Shown here piece after piece: positions 14,601 to 26,240 of a DNA stretch of 64,000 nucleotides; the first letter of the stretch is position 1; each line of letters starts with the position of its first letter. A model generated the notes under the pieces. That model made no database searches. It saw only the letters and a program-made list of their open reading frames with translations, and was not told the origin of the DNA. The translations under genes were made by a program, and so were the position numbers. The DNA is from Chamaea fasciata (taxonomy: Eukaryota > Chordata > Aves > Passeriformes > Sylviidae): assembly GCA_029207755.1 (NCBI GenBank), contig JARCOQ010000190.1, positions 62,001 through 126,000 on the forward strand, given 5' to 3'.

Positions 14601-14990
14601 GACAGCCAGGGCAACCCCAGGGACACCGAGGGGACAGCCAGGGACCTCCTAGGGAAACTCTGGGCACCCCAAGGGACACCTTGGGGTCAGCCAGGGCACC
14701 CCAGGGACACCCAGGGCACCCCCAGGGACACGGAGGGGACAGCCAGGGCACCCCCAGGGACACCTAGGGCAAGGCAGGACACCCCCAGGGCCACCTAAGG
14801 GACAGCCAGGGCACCTCCAGGGACAGCCAGGGTACCCCCAGGGACACCTAGGGACAGTCAGGGCACCCCAGGGACACCTAGGGGACAGCCAGGGCACCCT
14901 AGGGACAGCCAGGGCACCCCGAGGGACACCTAAGTGACAGCCAGGGCACCCCAGGGACATCGAGGGACAGCCAGGAACCCCCTGGGACAG

Positions 14991-15532
14991 CCAGCTCACC
15001 CCCACAGCCGCCTCCACCTCCAGGAGCTATCAAAACCCTCCTCAGGTTCTTTGATGCCTCAAATGGGACGCCCAAACCTCCCGAATACCCCCCAAAGCAC
15101 CCAAAGCAGCCCCCAGGACGCCCCCCAGACCCCCCACAACCCAAAAACCCCCTCCACGACAACTCAGGACCCCCAGGATCCCCCCAAATCCGCGCCCCCC
15201 TCACCCTGAGGTCCCGTTTGAGCCGCTCCACGTTGCGGACAGGCACCAGCTCATCAAGCCCCAAGCACCAACACCTGCGGGACTGGGATGGACTGAGAGC
15301 ACTGGGAGGGTGACCAGAGAAACCTGGGATGGACAAAGAGTGGACTGGGATGAACTGGGATGAACTGGCAGGCGTGTGGGGGTCCATGGTGGCCACTCGG
15401 TGCCTTACTGGTCTATACTGGGATGGGTCGGATGGCCCCAGGGGAGGGGGTGAGGCCACAATGGTCCAGACTGGGAGGGGAGTCACCATGGCGCCGGAGG
15501 CGGAGTCGAGGATACGAGCCAGGCAAGGACAC
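14991..15532 (-). other. Non-repetitive cassette, copy 1
   Basis: About 540 bp of unique sequence embedded in the array. In minus-strand order it holds: candidate exon A (15487-15532), ending in an ATG followed by the donor-like GTGACT; a ~212-bp intron-like stretch with AGTTCATCCC repeats; candidate exon B (15205-15274), flanked by TCCCGCAG and GTGAGG; a G-rich intron-like stretch; and candidate exon C, ending at a GTGAGC donor-like site. Unlike copies 2-5, the junction with the array reads ACCAAGG on the plus strand, so the AG that would precede exon A is lost here. Exon B is intact. Copy 1 shares the GAGCTATC variant with copies 6-8. Confidence 0.9.
15205..15274 (-). CDS. Candidate internal exon B, cassette copy 1
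   Basis: This is a 70-nt segment on the minus strand. Upstream is a pyrimidine-rich tract ending TCCCGCAG; downstream is GTGAGG, a good donor. In the only frame that looks protein-like it encodes CWCLGLDE followed by LVPVRNVERLKRDLR, a basic, helix-compatible sequence. An AG at GATGAG would give a 45-nt phase-0 alternative starting at LVPV, but that AG has a poor pyrimidine tract. I do not recognise the gene. Exon status rests on splice-site appearance and on an identical sequence in six of eight copies; recent duplication could also explain that identity. Confidence 0.35.
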
Positions 15533-18500
15533 CAAGGGGACAGCCAGGGCAACCCAGGGACACCCAGGGCACCCCCAGAGACACCTAGGGGACAGCCAGG
15601 GAACCCCAGGGACACCCTGTGCACCCCCAGGGATACCTAGGGGACAGCCAGGGCCGATCCCGGGACACCTAGGGGACAGCCAGGGAACCCCAGGGACACC
15701 CTGTGCACGCCCAGGGACACCCAGGGCACACCCAGTAACACATAGGGGACAGCCAGGGCACCCCCAGGGACACCGAGGGCACAGCCAGGGCACCCCCAGG
15801 GACACCGAGAGGACAGGCAGGGCACCCCCAGGGACACCTTGGGGACAGCCAGGGCACCCCCAGGGACACCGAGAGGACAGCCAGGGCACCCCCAGGGCCA
15901 CCTAGGGGAGAGCCAGGGCACCCCAGGGACAGCGAGGGCACCCCCAGGGACACCCAGGGCACCCCCAGGGACACCTAGGGGACAGCCAGGGCACCCCCAG
16001 GGACACCCAGGGCACCCCCAGAGACACCTAGGGGACAGCCAGGGCACCCCCAGGGACACCTAGGGGAGAGGCAGGGCACCCCCAGGGACACCTAGGGGAC
16101 AGCCAGGGCACCCCCAGGGACACCTAGGGGACAGCCAGGGCACCCCGAGGGATACCAGCGCACCCCAAGGGACACCTAGGTGACAGCCAGGGCACCCTAG
16201 GGACAGCCAGGGCAACCCCAGGGACCCCTAGGGCACAGCCAGGGCACGCCAGGGACAGCCAGGCCACCCCCAGGGACACCAAGGGGACATCCAGAGCACC
16301 CCAGGGACAGCCAGGGCACCCCCAGGGACACCGAAGGAACACCCTGGGCACCCCCAGGGACACCAAGGGGACCCCCAGGGACACCTAGGGGACAGGCAGG
16401 GCATTCCCAGGGACACTGACGGGACAGCCAGGGCACCCCCAGGGACCCCTAGGGGACAGCCAGGGCACTCCCAGGGACATTCTGGGCACCCACAGGGACA
16501 CCTAGGGGACAGCCAGGGCACACCAGGGACACCCAGGGCACCCCCAGGGACACCTAGGGGACCTCCAGGGCACCCCCAGGGACACCCAGGGCACCCCCAG
16601 GGCCACCTAGGGGACAGCCAGGGCACCCCAGGGACAGCCAGGGCCCCCCCAGGGACACCTAGGGGACAGCCAGGGCACCCCAGGCACACCCAGGGCTCCC
16701 CCAGGGACACCTAGGGGACAGCCAGGGCACCCCCAGAGACACCGAGGTCACCCCCAGGGACACCTAGGGCACCCCCAGAGACACCGAAGGCACAGCCAGG
16801 GCACCCTAGGGACAGCCAGGGCACCCCCAGGGACACCTAGGGGAAAGCCAGGGCACCCCCAGGGACACCTAGAAGACAGCCAGGGCAACCCCAGGGACAC
16901 CCAGGGGACAGCCAGGGCACCCCCAGGGACACCTAGGGGACAGCCAGGGCACTCCAGAGACAGCCAGGACACCCCCAGGGACACCTAGGGGACAGCCAGG
17001 GCACCCGAGGGACAGCCAGAGCACCCCCAGGGACACCAAGGGCACAGCCAGGGCACCGTAGGGACAGCCAGGGCAACGCCAGGGTCACCTAGGGGACAGC
17101 CAGGGCATCCCCAGGGACACCCTGTGCACCCCCAGGGATACCTAGGGGACAGCCAGGGCCCATCCCGGGACACCTAGGGGACAGCCAGGGAACCCCAGGG
17201 ACACCCTGTGCACGCCCAGGGACACCCAGGGAACACCCAGGGACACCTAGGGGACAGCCAGGGCACCCTAGGGACAGCCAGGGCACCCCCAGGGACACCG
17301 AGGGCACAGCCAGGGCACCCCCAGGGACACCGAGAGGACAGGCAGGGCACCCCCCGGGACACCTTGGGGACAGCCAGGGCACCCCAGGGACAGCCAGGGC
17401 ACCCCCAAGGACACCTAGGGGACCTCCAGGGCACACCCTGGGACAACCAGGGCACCCCCAGGGCCACCTAGGGGACAGCCAGGGCACCCCAGGGACAGCG
17501 AGGGCACCCCCAGGGACACCCAGGGCAGCCCCAGGGACACCTAGGGGACAGCCAGGGCACCCCCAGGGACACCCAGGGCACCCCCAGGGACACCTAGGGG
17601 GCAGCCAGGGCACCCCCAGGGACACCCAGGGGAGAGGCAGGGCACCCCCTGGGACACCTAGGGGACAGCCAGGGCACCCCCAGGGACACCTAGGGGACAG
17701 CCAGGGCACCCCCAGGGACACCTAGGGGACAGCCAGGGCACTCCAAGGACAGCCAGGGCACCTCAGGGACACCAAGGGGACAGCCAGGGCACCCCGAGGG
17801 ACACCAGCGCACCCCAAGGGACACCTAGGTGACAGCCAGGGCACCCTAGGGACAGCCAGGGCAACCCCAGGGACCCCTAGGGCACAGCCAGGGCACGCCA
17901 GGGACAGCCAGGGCACCCCCAGGGACACCAAGGGGACATCCAGAGCACCCCAGGGACAGCCAGGGCACCCCCAGGGACACCGAAGGAACACCCTGGGCAC
18001 CCCCAGGGACACCAAGGGGACCCCCAGGGACACCTAGGGGACAGGCAGGGCATTCCCAGGGACACTGACGGGACAGCCAGGGCACCCCCAGAGACCCCTA
18101 GGGGACAGCCAGGGCACTCCCAGGGACATTCTGGGCACCCACAGGGACACCTAGGGGACAGCCAGGGCACACCAGGGACACCCAGGGCACCCCCAGGGAC
18201 ACCTAGGGGACCTCCAGGGCACCCCCAGGGACACCCAGGGCACCCCCAGGGCCACCTAGGGGACAGCCAGGGTACCCCAGGGACAGCCAGGGCCCCCCCA
18301 GGGACACCTAGGCGACAGCCAGGGCACCCCAGGCACACCCAGGGCTCCCCCAGGGACACCTAGGGGACAGCCAGGGCACCCCCAGAGACACCGAGGTCAC
18401 CCCCAGGGACACCTAGGGCACCCCCAGAGACACCGAAGGCACAGCCAGGGCACCCTAGGGACAGCCAGGGCACCCCCAGGGACACCTAGGGGACAGCCAG

Positions 18501-21500
18501 GGCACCCCCAGGGACACCTAGAAGACAGCCAGGGCAACCCCAGGGACACCTAGGGGACAGCCAGGGCACCCCCAGGAACACCTAGGGGACAGCCAGGGCA
18601 CTCCAGAGACAGCCAGGACACCCCCAGGGACACCTAGGGGACAGCCAGGGCACCCGAGGGGCAGCCAGAGCACCCCCAGGGACACCAAGGGCACAGCCAG
18701 GGCACCGTAGGGACAGCCAGGGCAATGCCAGGGTCACCTAGGGGACAGCCAGGGCATCCCCAGGGACACCCAGGGCACCCCCAGGGACACCTAGAAGACA
18801 GCCAGGGCACCCCCAGGGACACCTAGGGGACAAGCAGGGCACCCCCAGGGACACCTAGGGGACAGCCAGGGCCCCCCCAGGGACAACTAGGGGACAGCCA
18901 GGGCACTCCAGGGACACCCAGGGCACCCCCAGGGACACCTAGGGGACAGGCCGAGCACCCCCAGGGACACCTAGGGGACAGGCAGGGCACCCCCAGGGAC
19001 ACTCTGGGCACCCACAGGGACACCTTGAAGACAGCCAGGGCACCTCAGGGACATCCAGGGCACCCCCAGGGACACCTAGGGGACAGCCTGGGCACCCTAG
19101 GGACCGCCAGGGCACCCCCAGGGACACCCAGGGCACCCCCAGGGACACGAAGGGGACAGCCAGGGCACCCCCAGGGACACCTAGGGGACAGCCAGGGCAC
19201 CCCAGGGACACGCAGGGCACCCCCAGGGACACCTAGAGGACAGCCAGGGCACCCCCAGTGACACCTAGGGGACAGCCAGGGCACCCCTAGGGACAGCCAG
19301 GGCACCCCCAGGGACAACTAGGGAACAGCCAGGGCATCCCCAGGGACACCCAGGGCACCCCCAGGGACACCTAGAGGATAGCCAGGGCACCCCCAGTGAC
19401 ACCTAGGGCACCCCCAGAGACACCGAAGGCACAGCCAGGGCACCCTAGGGACAGCCAGGGCACCCCCAGGGACACCTAGGGGACAGCCAGGGCACCCCCA
19501 GGGACACCTAGAAGACAGCCTGGGCAACCCCAGGGACACCTAGGGGACAGCCAGGGCACCCCCAGGGACACCTAGGGGACAGCCAGGGCACTCCAGAGAC
19601 AGCCAGGACACCCCCAGGGACACCTAGGGGACAGCCAGGGCACCCGAGGGACAGCCAGAGCACCCCCAGGGACACCAAGGGCATAGCCAGGGCACCGTAG
19701 GGACAGCCAGGGCAACGCCAGGGTCACCTAGGGGACAGCCAGGGCATCCCCAGGGACACCCAGGGCACCCCCAGGGACACCTAGAAGACAGCCAGGGCAC
19801 CCCCAGGGACACCTAGGGGACAAGCAGGGCACCCCCAGGGACACCTAGGGGACAGCCAGGGCCCCCCCAGGGACAACTAGGGGACAGCCAGGGCACTTCA
19901 GGGACACCCAGGGCACCCCCAGGGACACCTAGGTGACAGGCCGAGCACCCCCAGGGACACCTAGGGGACAGGCAGGGCACCCCCAGGGACACTCTGGGCA
20001 CCCACAGGGACACCTTGAAGACAGCCAGGGCACCTCAGGGACATCCAGGGCACCCCCAGGGACACCTAGGGGACAGCCTGGGCACCCTAGGGACCGCCAG
20101 GGCACCCCCAGGGACACCCAGGGCACCCCCAGGGACACGAAGGGGACAGCCAGGGCACCCCCAGGGACACCTAGGGGACAGCCAGGGCACCCCAGGGACA
20201 CGCAGGGCACCCCCAGGGACACCTAGAGGACAGCCAGGGCACCCCCAGTGACACCTAGGGGACAGCCAGGGCACCCCTAGGGACAGCCAGGGCAGCCCCA
20301 GGGACACCTAGGGAACAGCCAGGGCATCCCCAGGGACACCCAGGGCACCCCCAGGGACACCTAGAGGACAGCCCGGGCACCCCCAGTGACACCTAGGGGA
20401 CAGCCAGGGCACCCCCAGGGACACCGAGGGCACAGCCAGGGCACTCCAGAGACAGCCAGGGCACCCCCAGGGACACCTAGGGGACAGCCACGGCACCCGA
20501 GGGACCGCCAGAGCACCCCCAGGGACACCAAGGGCACAGCCAGGGCACCCTAGGGACACCCAGCGCACCCCCAGGGACACCTAGGGGACAGCCAGGGCAT
20601 CCGCAGGGACTCCCAGGGCACCCCCAGGGACACCTAGAGGACAGCCAGGGCATCCCCAGGGACACCTAAGGGACAGGCAGGGCACCCCCAGGGACACCGA
20701 GGGGAAAGCCAGGGCACCCCCAGGGACACCTAGGGGAAGGCAGGACACCCCCAGGGACACATAGGGGACAGCCAGGGCACCCCCAGGGACATTTAGGGGA
20801 CAGCCAGGGCACTCCAGGGACACCCAGGGCACACCCAGGGACACCTAGGGGACAGGCCGGGCACCCCCAGGGACACCTAGGGGAAAGGCAGGGCACCCCC
20901 AGGGACACTGACGGGACAGGCAGGGCACCCCCAGAGACCCCTAGGGGACAGCCAGGGCACTCCCAGGGACACGCTGGGCACCCACAGGGACACCTTGAAG
21001 ACAGCCAGGGCACATCAGGGATACCCAGGGCACCGCCAGGGACACGAAGGGGACAGCCAGGGCACCCCAGGGACACCCAGGGCACCCCCAGGGACACCTA
21101 GATGACAGGCAGGGCACCCCCAGGGACACCCAGGGCACCCCCAACGACACCTAGGGGACAGGCAGGGCACCCCCAGGGACACTGACGGGACAGCCAGGGC
21201 ACCCCCAGGGACACCTAGGGGACAGCCAGGGCACTCCAGGGACACGCAGGGCACCCCCAGGGACACCTAGGGGAAAGCCAGGGCACCCGAGGGACACCTA
21301 GGGGAAGGCAGGACACCCCCAGGGACACCTAGGGTACAGCCATGGCACCCCAGGGACACCCAGGGCACCCTCAGGGACACCGAGGGCACAGCCAGGGCAC
21401 CCCCAGGGACACCTAGGGGAAATGCAGGGCACCCCCAGAGATCCCTAGGGGACAGCCAGGGCCCCCCCAGGGACACTCAGGGCACCCCCAGGGACACCTA

Positions 21501-22240
21501 GGGAACAGCCAGGGCATCCCCAGGGACACCCAGGGCACCCCCAGGGACACCTAGAGGACAGCCAGGGCACAACCAGGGACACCTAGGGGACAGGCAGGGC
21601 ACCCCCAGGGACACCTAGGGGACAGCCAGGGCCCCCCCAGGGACAGCTAGGGGACAGCCAGGGCACTCCAGGGACAGCCAGGGCACCCCCAGGGACACCT
21701 AGGGCACCCCCAGGGACACCAAGGGGACAGCCAGGGCACCCTAAAGACAGCCAGGGCACCTCCAGGGACACCTAGGGGACACCCAGGGCCCCCCCAGGGA
21801 CACCTAGGGGACAGCCAGGGAACCCCAGGAACACCATGGGCACGCCCAGGGACACCTTGGGCACCCCCAGAGACACTGAGGGCCCAGCCAGGGCACCCTA
21901 GGGACAGCCAGGGCACCCCAAGGGACACGTAGGGGACAGCCAGGGCACCATAGGGACAGGCAGGGCACCCACAGGGACACCTAGGGGACAGGCAGGGCAC
22001 CCCCAGGGACACTGACGGGACAGCCAGGGCACCCCAGGGACACCTAAGGGACAGGCAGGGCACCTCCAGGGACAGCCAGGGTACCCCCAGGGCACCCCAG
22101 GGACACCCAGGGCACCCCCAGGGACACCTAAGGACAGTCAGGGCACCCCGGGGACAGCCAGGGCACCCCGAGGGACACCTAAGTGACAGCCAGGGCACCC
22201 CAGGGACATCGAGGGACAGCCAGGAACCCCCTGGGACAGC
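15533..22240. repeat. Array segment 2 (between cassettes 1 and 2)
   Basis: Minisatellite only. The region ~15900-16980 recurs at ~17550-18630, offset 1649 (the minus-strand-open variant at 16228-16710 matches 17877-18359). From ~16985 the segment follows block A copy 2. From ~21560 it follows the same path to a cassette that is used again at ~31290-31890. Confidence 0.93.
16985..21560. repeat. Segmental duplication block A, copy 2
   Basis: Variant order matches block A copy 1 (1-4560) and copy 4 (26732-31292). Relative to copy 1, it carries an extra ~53 bp near 19560-19610, which equals one 32-bp plus one 21-bp unit. At ~21380-21480 it has a local variant order that the other copies lack. 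It continues into cassette 2 just as copy 4 continues into cassette 3. Confidence 0.8.
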
Positions 22241-22781
22241 CAGCTCACCCCCACGGCCGCCTCCACCTCCAGGAGCGAACAAAACCCTCCTCTGGTTCTT
22301 TGATGCCTCAATTGGGCCGCCCAAACCTCCCGAATACCCCCCAAAGCACCCAAAGCAGCCCCCAGGACTCCCCCCAGACCCCACACAACCCAAAAACCCC
22401 CTCCACGAAAACTCAGGACCCCCAGGATCCCCCCAAATCCGCGCCCCCCCTCACCCTGAGGTCCCGTTTGAGCCGCTCCAGTTGCGGACAGGCACCAGCT
22501 CATCAAGCCCCAAGCACCAACACCTGCGGGACTGGGATGGACTGAGAGCACTGGGAGGGTGACCAGAGAAACCTGGGATGGACAAAGAGTGGACTGGGAT
22601 GAACTGGGATGAACGGGCAGGCGTGTGGGGGTCCATGGTGGCCACTCGGTGCCTTACTGGTCTATACTGGGATGGGTCGGATGGCCCCAGGGGAGGGGGT
22701 GAGGCCACAATGGTCCAGACTGGGAGGGGAGTCACCATGGCGCCGGAGGCGGAGTCGAGGATACGAGCCAGGCAAGGACAC
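22241..22781 (-). other. Non-repetitive cassette, copy 2
   Basis: This copy has the same layout as copy 1. Candidate exon A is 22736-22781 and joins the array at CCTAG, so its potential 3' splice AG comes from the repeat. Candidate exon B is 22455-22523, one base short. The TAG before candidate exon C is changed: the plus strand reads GAGCGAAC instead of GAGCTATC. One extra C precedes the exon B donor. Copy 3 is its closest relative, sharing the exon B deletion. Confidence 0.9.
22455..22523 (-). pseudogene. Candidate exon B, copy 2, with 1-bp deletion
   Basis: The plus strand reads CTCCAGTTGCGG where six other copies read CTCCACGTTGCGG. Loss of one C shifts the minus-strand frame after VPVRN, giving WSGSNGTSG instead of VERLKRDLR. 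Splice-like flanks (TCCCGCAG and GTGAGG) are unchanged. If this exon is translated, this copy is broken. Copy 3 shares the same deletion, which suggests one event before their duplication. Confidence 0.4.
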
Positions 22782-23039
22782 CTAGGGGACAGCCAGGGCA
22801 ACCCAGGGACACCAGGGCCCCCCCAGAGACACCTAGAGGACAGCCAGGGAACCCCAGGGACACCCTGTGCACCCCCAGGGACACCCAGGGCACACCCAGG
22901 GACACCAAGGGGACAGCCAGGGCCCATCCCGGGACACCTAGGGGACAGCCAGGGAACCCCAGGGACACCCTGTGCACGCCCAGGGACACCCAGGGCACAC
23001 CCAGGGACACCAAGGGGACAGCCAGGGCACCCTAGGGAC

Positions 23040-26000
23040 AGCCAGGGCACCCCCAGGGACACCGAGGGCAAAGCCAGGGCACCCCCAGGGACACCGAGAG
23101 GACAGGCAGGGCACCCCCAGGGACACCTTGGGGACAGCCAGGGCACCCCAGGGACAGCCAGGGCACCCCCAAGGACACCTAGGGGACCTCCAGGGCACCC
23201 CCAGGGACAGCCAGGGAACCCCCAGGGCCACCTAGGGGACAGCCAGGGCACCCCAGGGACAGCGAGGGCACCCCCAGGGACACCCAGGGCACCCCCAGGG
23301 ACACCTAGGGGACAGCCAGAGCACCCCCAGGGACACCCAGGGCACCCCCAGGGACACCTAGGGGACAGCCAGGGCACACGCAGGGACACCTAGGGGAGAG
23401 GCAGGGCACCCCCAGGGACACCTAGGGGACAGCCAGGGCACCCCCAGGGACACCTAGGGGACAGCCAGGGCACCCCCAGGGACACCTAGGGGACAGCCAG
23501 GGCACTCCAAGGACAGCCAGGGCACCCCCAGGGACACCTAGGGGACAGCCAGGGCACCCCGAGGGACACCAGCGCACCCCAAGGGACACCTAGGTGACAG
23601 CCAGGGCACCCCCAGGGAAACCTAGGGGACAGCTAGGGCACTCCAGAGACAGCCAGGACACCCCCAGGGACACCTAGGGGACAGCCAGGGCACCCGAGGG
23701 ACAGCCAGAGCACCCCCAGGGACACCAAGGGCACAGCCAGGGCACCGTAGGGAAAGCCAGGGCAACGCCAGGGTCACCAAGGGGACAGCCAGGGCATCCC
23801 CAGGGACACCCTGTGCACCCCCAGGGATACCTAGGGGACAGCCAGGGCCCATCCCGGGACACCTAGGGGACAGCCAGGGAACCCCAGGGACACCCTGTGC
23901 ACGCCCAGGGACACCCAGGGCACACCCAGGGACACCTAGGGGACAGCCAGGGCACCCTAGGGACAGCCAGGGCACCCCCAGGGACACCGAGGGCACAGCC
24001 AGGGCACCCCCAGGGACACCGAGAGGACAGGCAGGGCACCCCCAGGGACACCTTGGGGACAGCCAGGGCACCCCAGGGAAAGCCAGGGCACCCCCAAGGA
24101 CACCTAGGGGACCTCCAAGGGCACCCCCAGGGACAGCCAGGGCACCCCCAGGGCCACCTAGGGGAGAGCCAGGGCACCCCAGGGACAGCGAGGGCACCCC
24201 CAGGGACATCCAGGGCACCCCCAGGGACACCTAGGGGACAGCCAGGGCACCCCCAGGGACACCCAGGGCACCCCCAGGGACACCTAGGGGACAGCCAGGG
24301 CACCCCAAGGGACACCTAGGGGAGAGGCAGGGCGCCCCCAGGGACACCTAGGGGAGAGGCAGGGCACCCCCAGGGACACCTAGGGGACAGCCAGGGCACC
24401 CCCAGGGACACCTAGGGGACAGCCAGGGCACCCTAGGGACAGCCAGGGCAACCCCAGGGACCCCTAGGGCACAGCCAGGGCACGCCAGGGACAGCCAGGG
24501 CACCCCCAGGGACACCAAGGGGACATCCAGAGCACCCCAGGGACAGCCAGGGCACCCCCAGGGACACCGAAGGAACACCCTGGGCACCCCCAGGGACACC
24601 AAGGGGACCCCCAGGGACACCTAGGGGACAGGCAGGGCATTCCCAGGGACACTGACGGGACAGCCAGGGCACCCCCAGAGACCCCTAGGGGACAGCCAGG
24701 GCACTCCCAGGGACATTCTGGGCACCCACAGGGACACCTAGGGGACAGCCAGGGCACACCAGGGACACCCAGGGCACCCCCAGGGACACCTAGGGGACCT
24801 CCAGGGCACCCCCAGGGACACCCAGGGCACCCCCAGGGCCACCTAGGGGACAGCCAGGGCACCCCAGGGACAGCCAGGGCCCCCCCAGGGACACCTAGGC
24901 GACAGCCAGGGCACCCCAGGCACACCCAGGGCTCCCCCAGGGACACCTAGGGGACAGCCAGGGCACCCCCAGAGACACCGAGGTCACCCCCAGGGACACC
25001 TAGGGCACCCCCAGAGACACCGAAGGCACAGCCAGGGCACCCTAGGGACAGCCAGGGCACCCCCAGGGACACCTAGGGGACAGCCAGGGCACCCCCAGGG
25101 ACACCTAGAAGACAGCCAGGGCAACCCCAGGGACACCTAGGGGACAGCCAGGGCACCCCCAGGAACACCTAGGGGACAGCCAGGGCACTCCAGAGACAGC
25201 CAGGACACCCCCAGGGACACCTAGGGGACAGCCAGGGCACCCGAGAGGCAGCCAGAGCACCCCCAGGGACACCAAGGGCACAGCCAGGGCACCGTAGGGA
25301 CAGCCAGGGCAATGCCAGGGTCACCTAGGGGACAGCCAGGGCATCCCCAGGGACACCCAGGGCACCCCCAGGGACACCTAGAAGACAGCCAGGGCACCCC
25401 CAGGGACACCTAGGGGACAAGCAGGGCACCCCCAGGGACACCTAGGGGACAGCCAGGGCCCCCCCAGGGACAACTAGGGGACAGCCAGGGCACTCCAGGG
25501 ACACCCAGGGCACCCCCAGGGACACCTAGGGGACAGGCCGAGCACCCCCAGGGACACCTAGGGGACAGGCAGGGCACCCCCAGGGACACTCTGGGCACCC
25601 ACAGGGACACCTTGAAGACAGCCAGGGCACCTCAGGGACATCCAGGGCACCCCCAGGGACACCTAGGGGACAGCCTGGGCACCCTAGGGACCGCCAGGGC
25701 ACCCCCAGGGACACCCAGGGCACCCCCAGGGACACGAAGGGGACAGCCAGGGCACCCCCAGGGACACCTAGGGGACAGCCAGGGCACCCCAGGGACACGC
25801 AGGGCACCCCCAGGGACACCTAGAGGACAGCCAGGGCACCCCCAGTGACACCTAGGGGACAGCCAGGGCACCCCTAGGGACAGCCAGGGCACCCCCAGGG
25901 ACAACTAGGGAACAGCCAGGGCATCCCCAGGGACACCCAGGGCACCCCCAGGGACACCTAGAGGATAGCCAGGGCACCCCCAGTGACACCTAGGGCACCC

Positions 26001-26240
26001 CCAGAGACACCGAAGGCACAGCCAGGGCACCCTAGGGACAGCCAGGGCACCCCCAGGGACACCTAGGGGACAGCCAGGGCACCCCCAGGGACACCTAGAA
26101 GACAGCCAGGGCAACCTCAGGGACACCTAGGGGACAGCCAGGGCACCCCCAGGGACACCTAGGGGACAGCCAGGGCACTCCAGAGACAGCCAGGACACCC
26201 CCAGGGACACCTAGGGGACAGCCAGGGCACCCGAGGGACA
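23040..26240. repeat. 3200-bp tandem duplication, first copy
   Basis: Sequence from ~23040 repeats with a constant offset of 3200 into ~26240-29370. The rare GAGGGCAAAGCC variant occurs at ~23065 and ~26265. At ~26240 the sequence switches in mid-array from the block A order (as at 19680) back to the order at ~23040, which marks the junction. The included stretch 23532-26130 is block A copy 3. Confidence 0.85.

Larger units (their letters stand above)
1..14990. repeat. Array segment 1 (left edge to cassette 1)
   Basis: Pure 32/21-bp minisatellite. Bases 1-4560 are a copy of the large duplicated block also found at ~16985-21560 and ~26732-31292. From ~4560 to ~13000 the segment is built of its own internal duplications: 4561-5130 resembles 8794-9360 (offset 4233), 5470 onward resembles 9620 onward (offset 4150), and 7231-8650 resembles 10793-12180. 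No stretch resembles a gene. Confidence 0.95.

Noticed and set aside
14991..15532. Cassette as a transposable element
   Set aside because: No terminal inverted repeats, poly-A tail, target-site duplication or transposase/reverse transcriptase. All copies have the same array flanks, so they spread by duplication rather than insertion.
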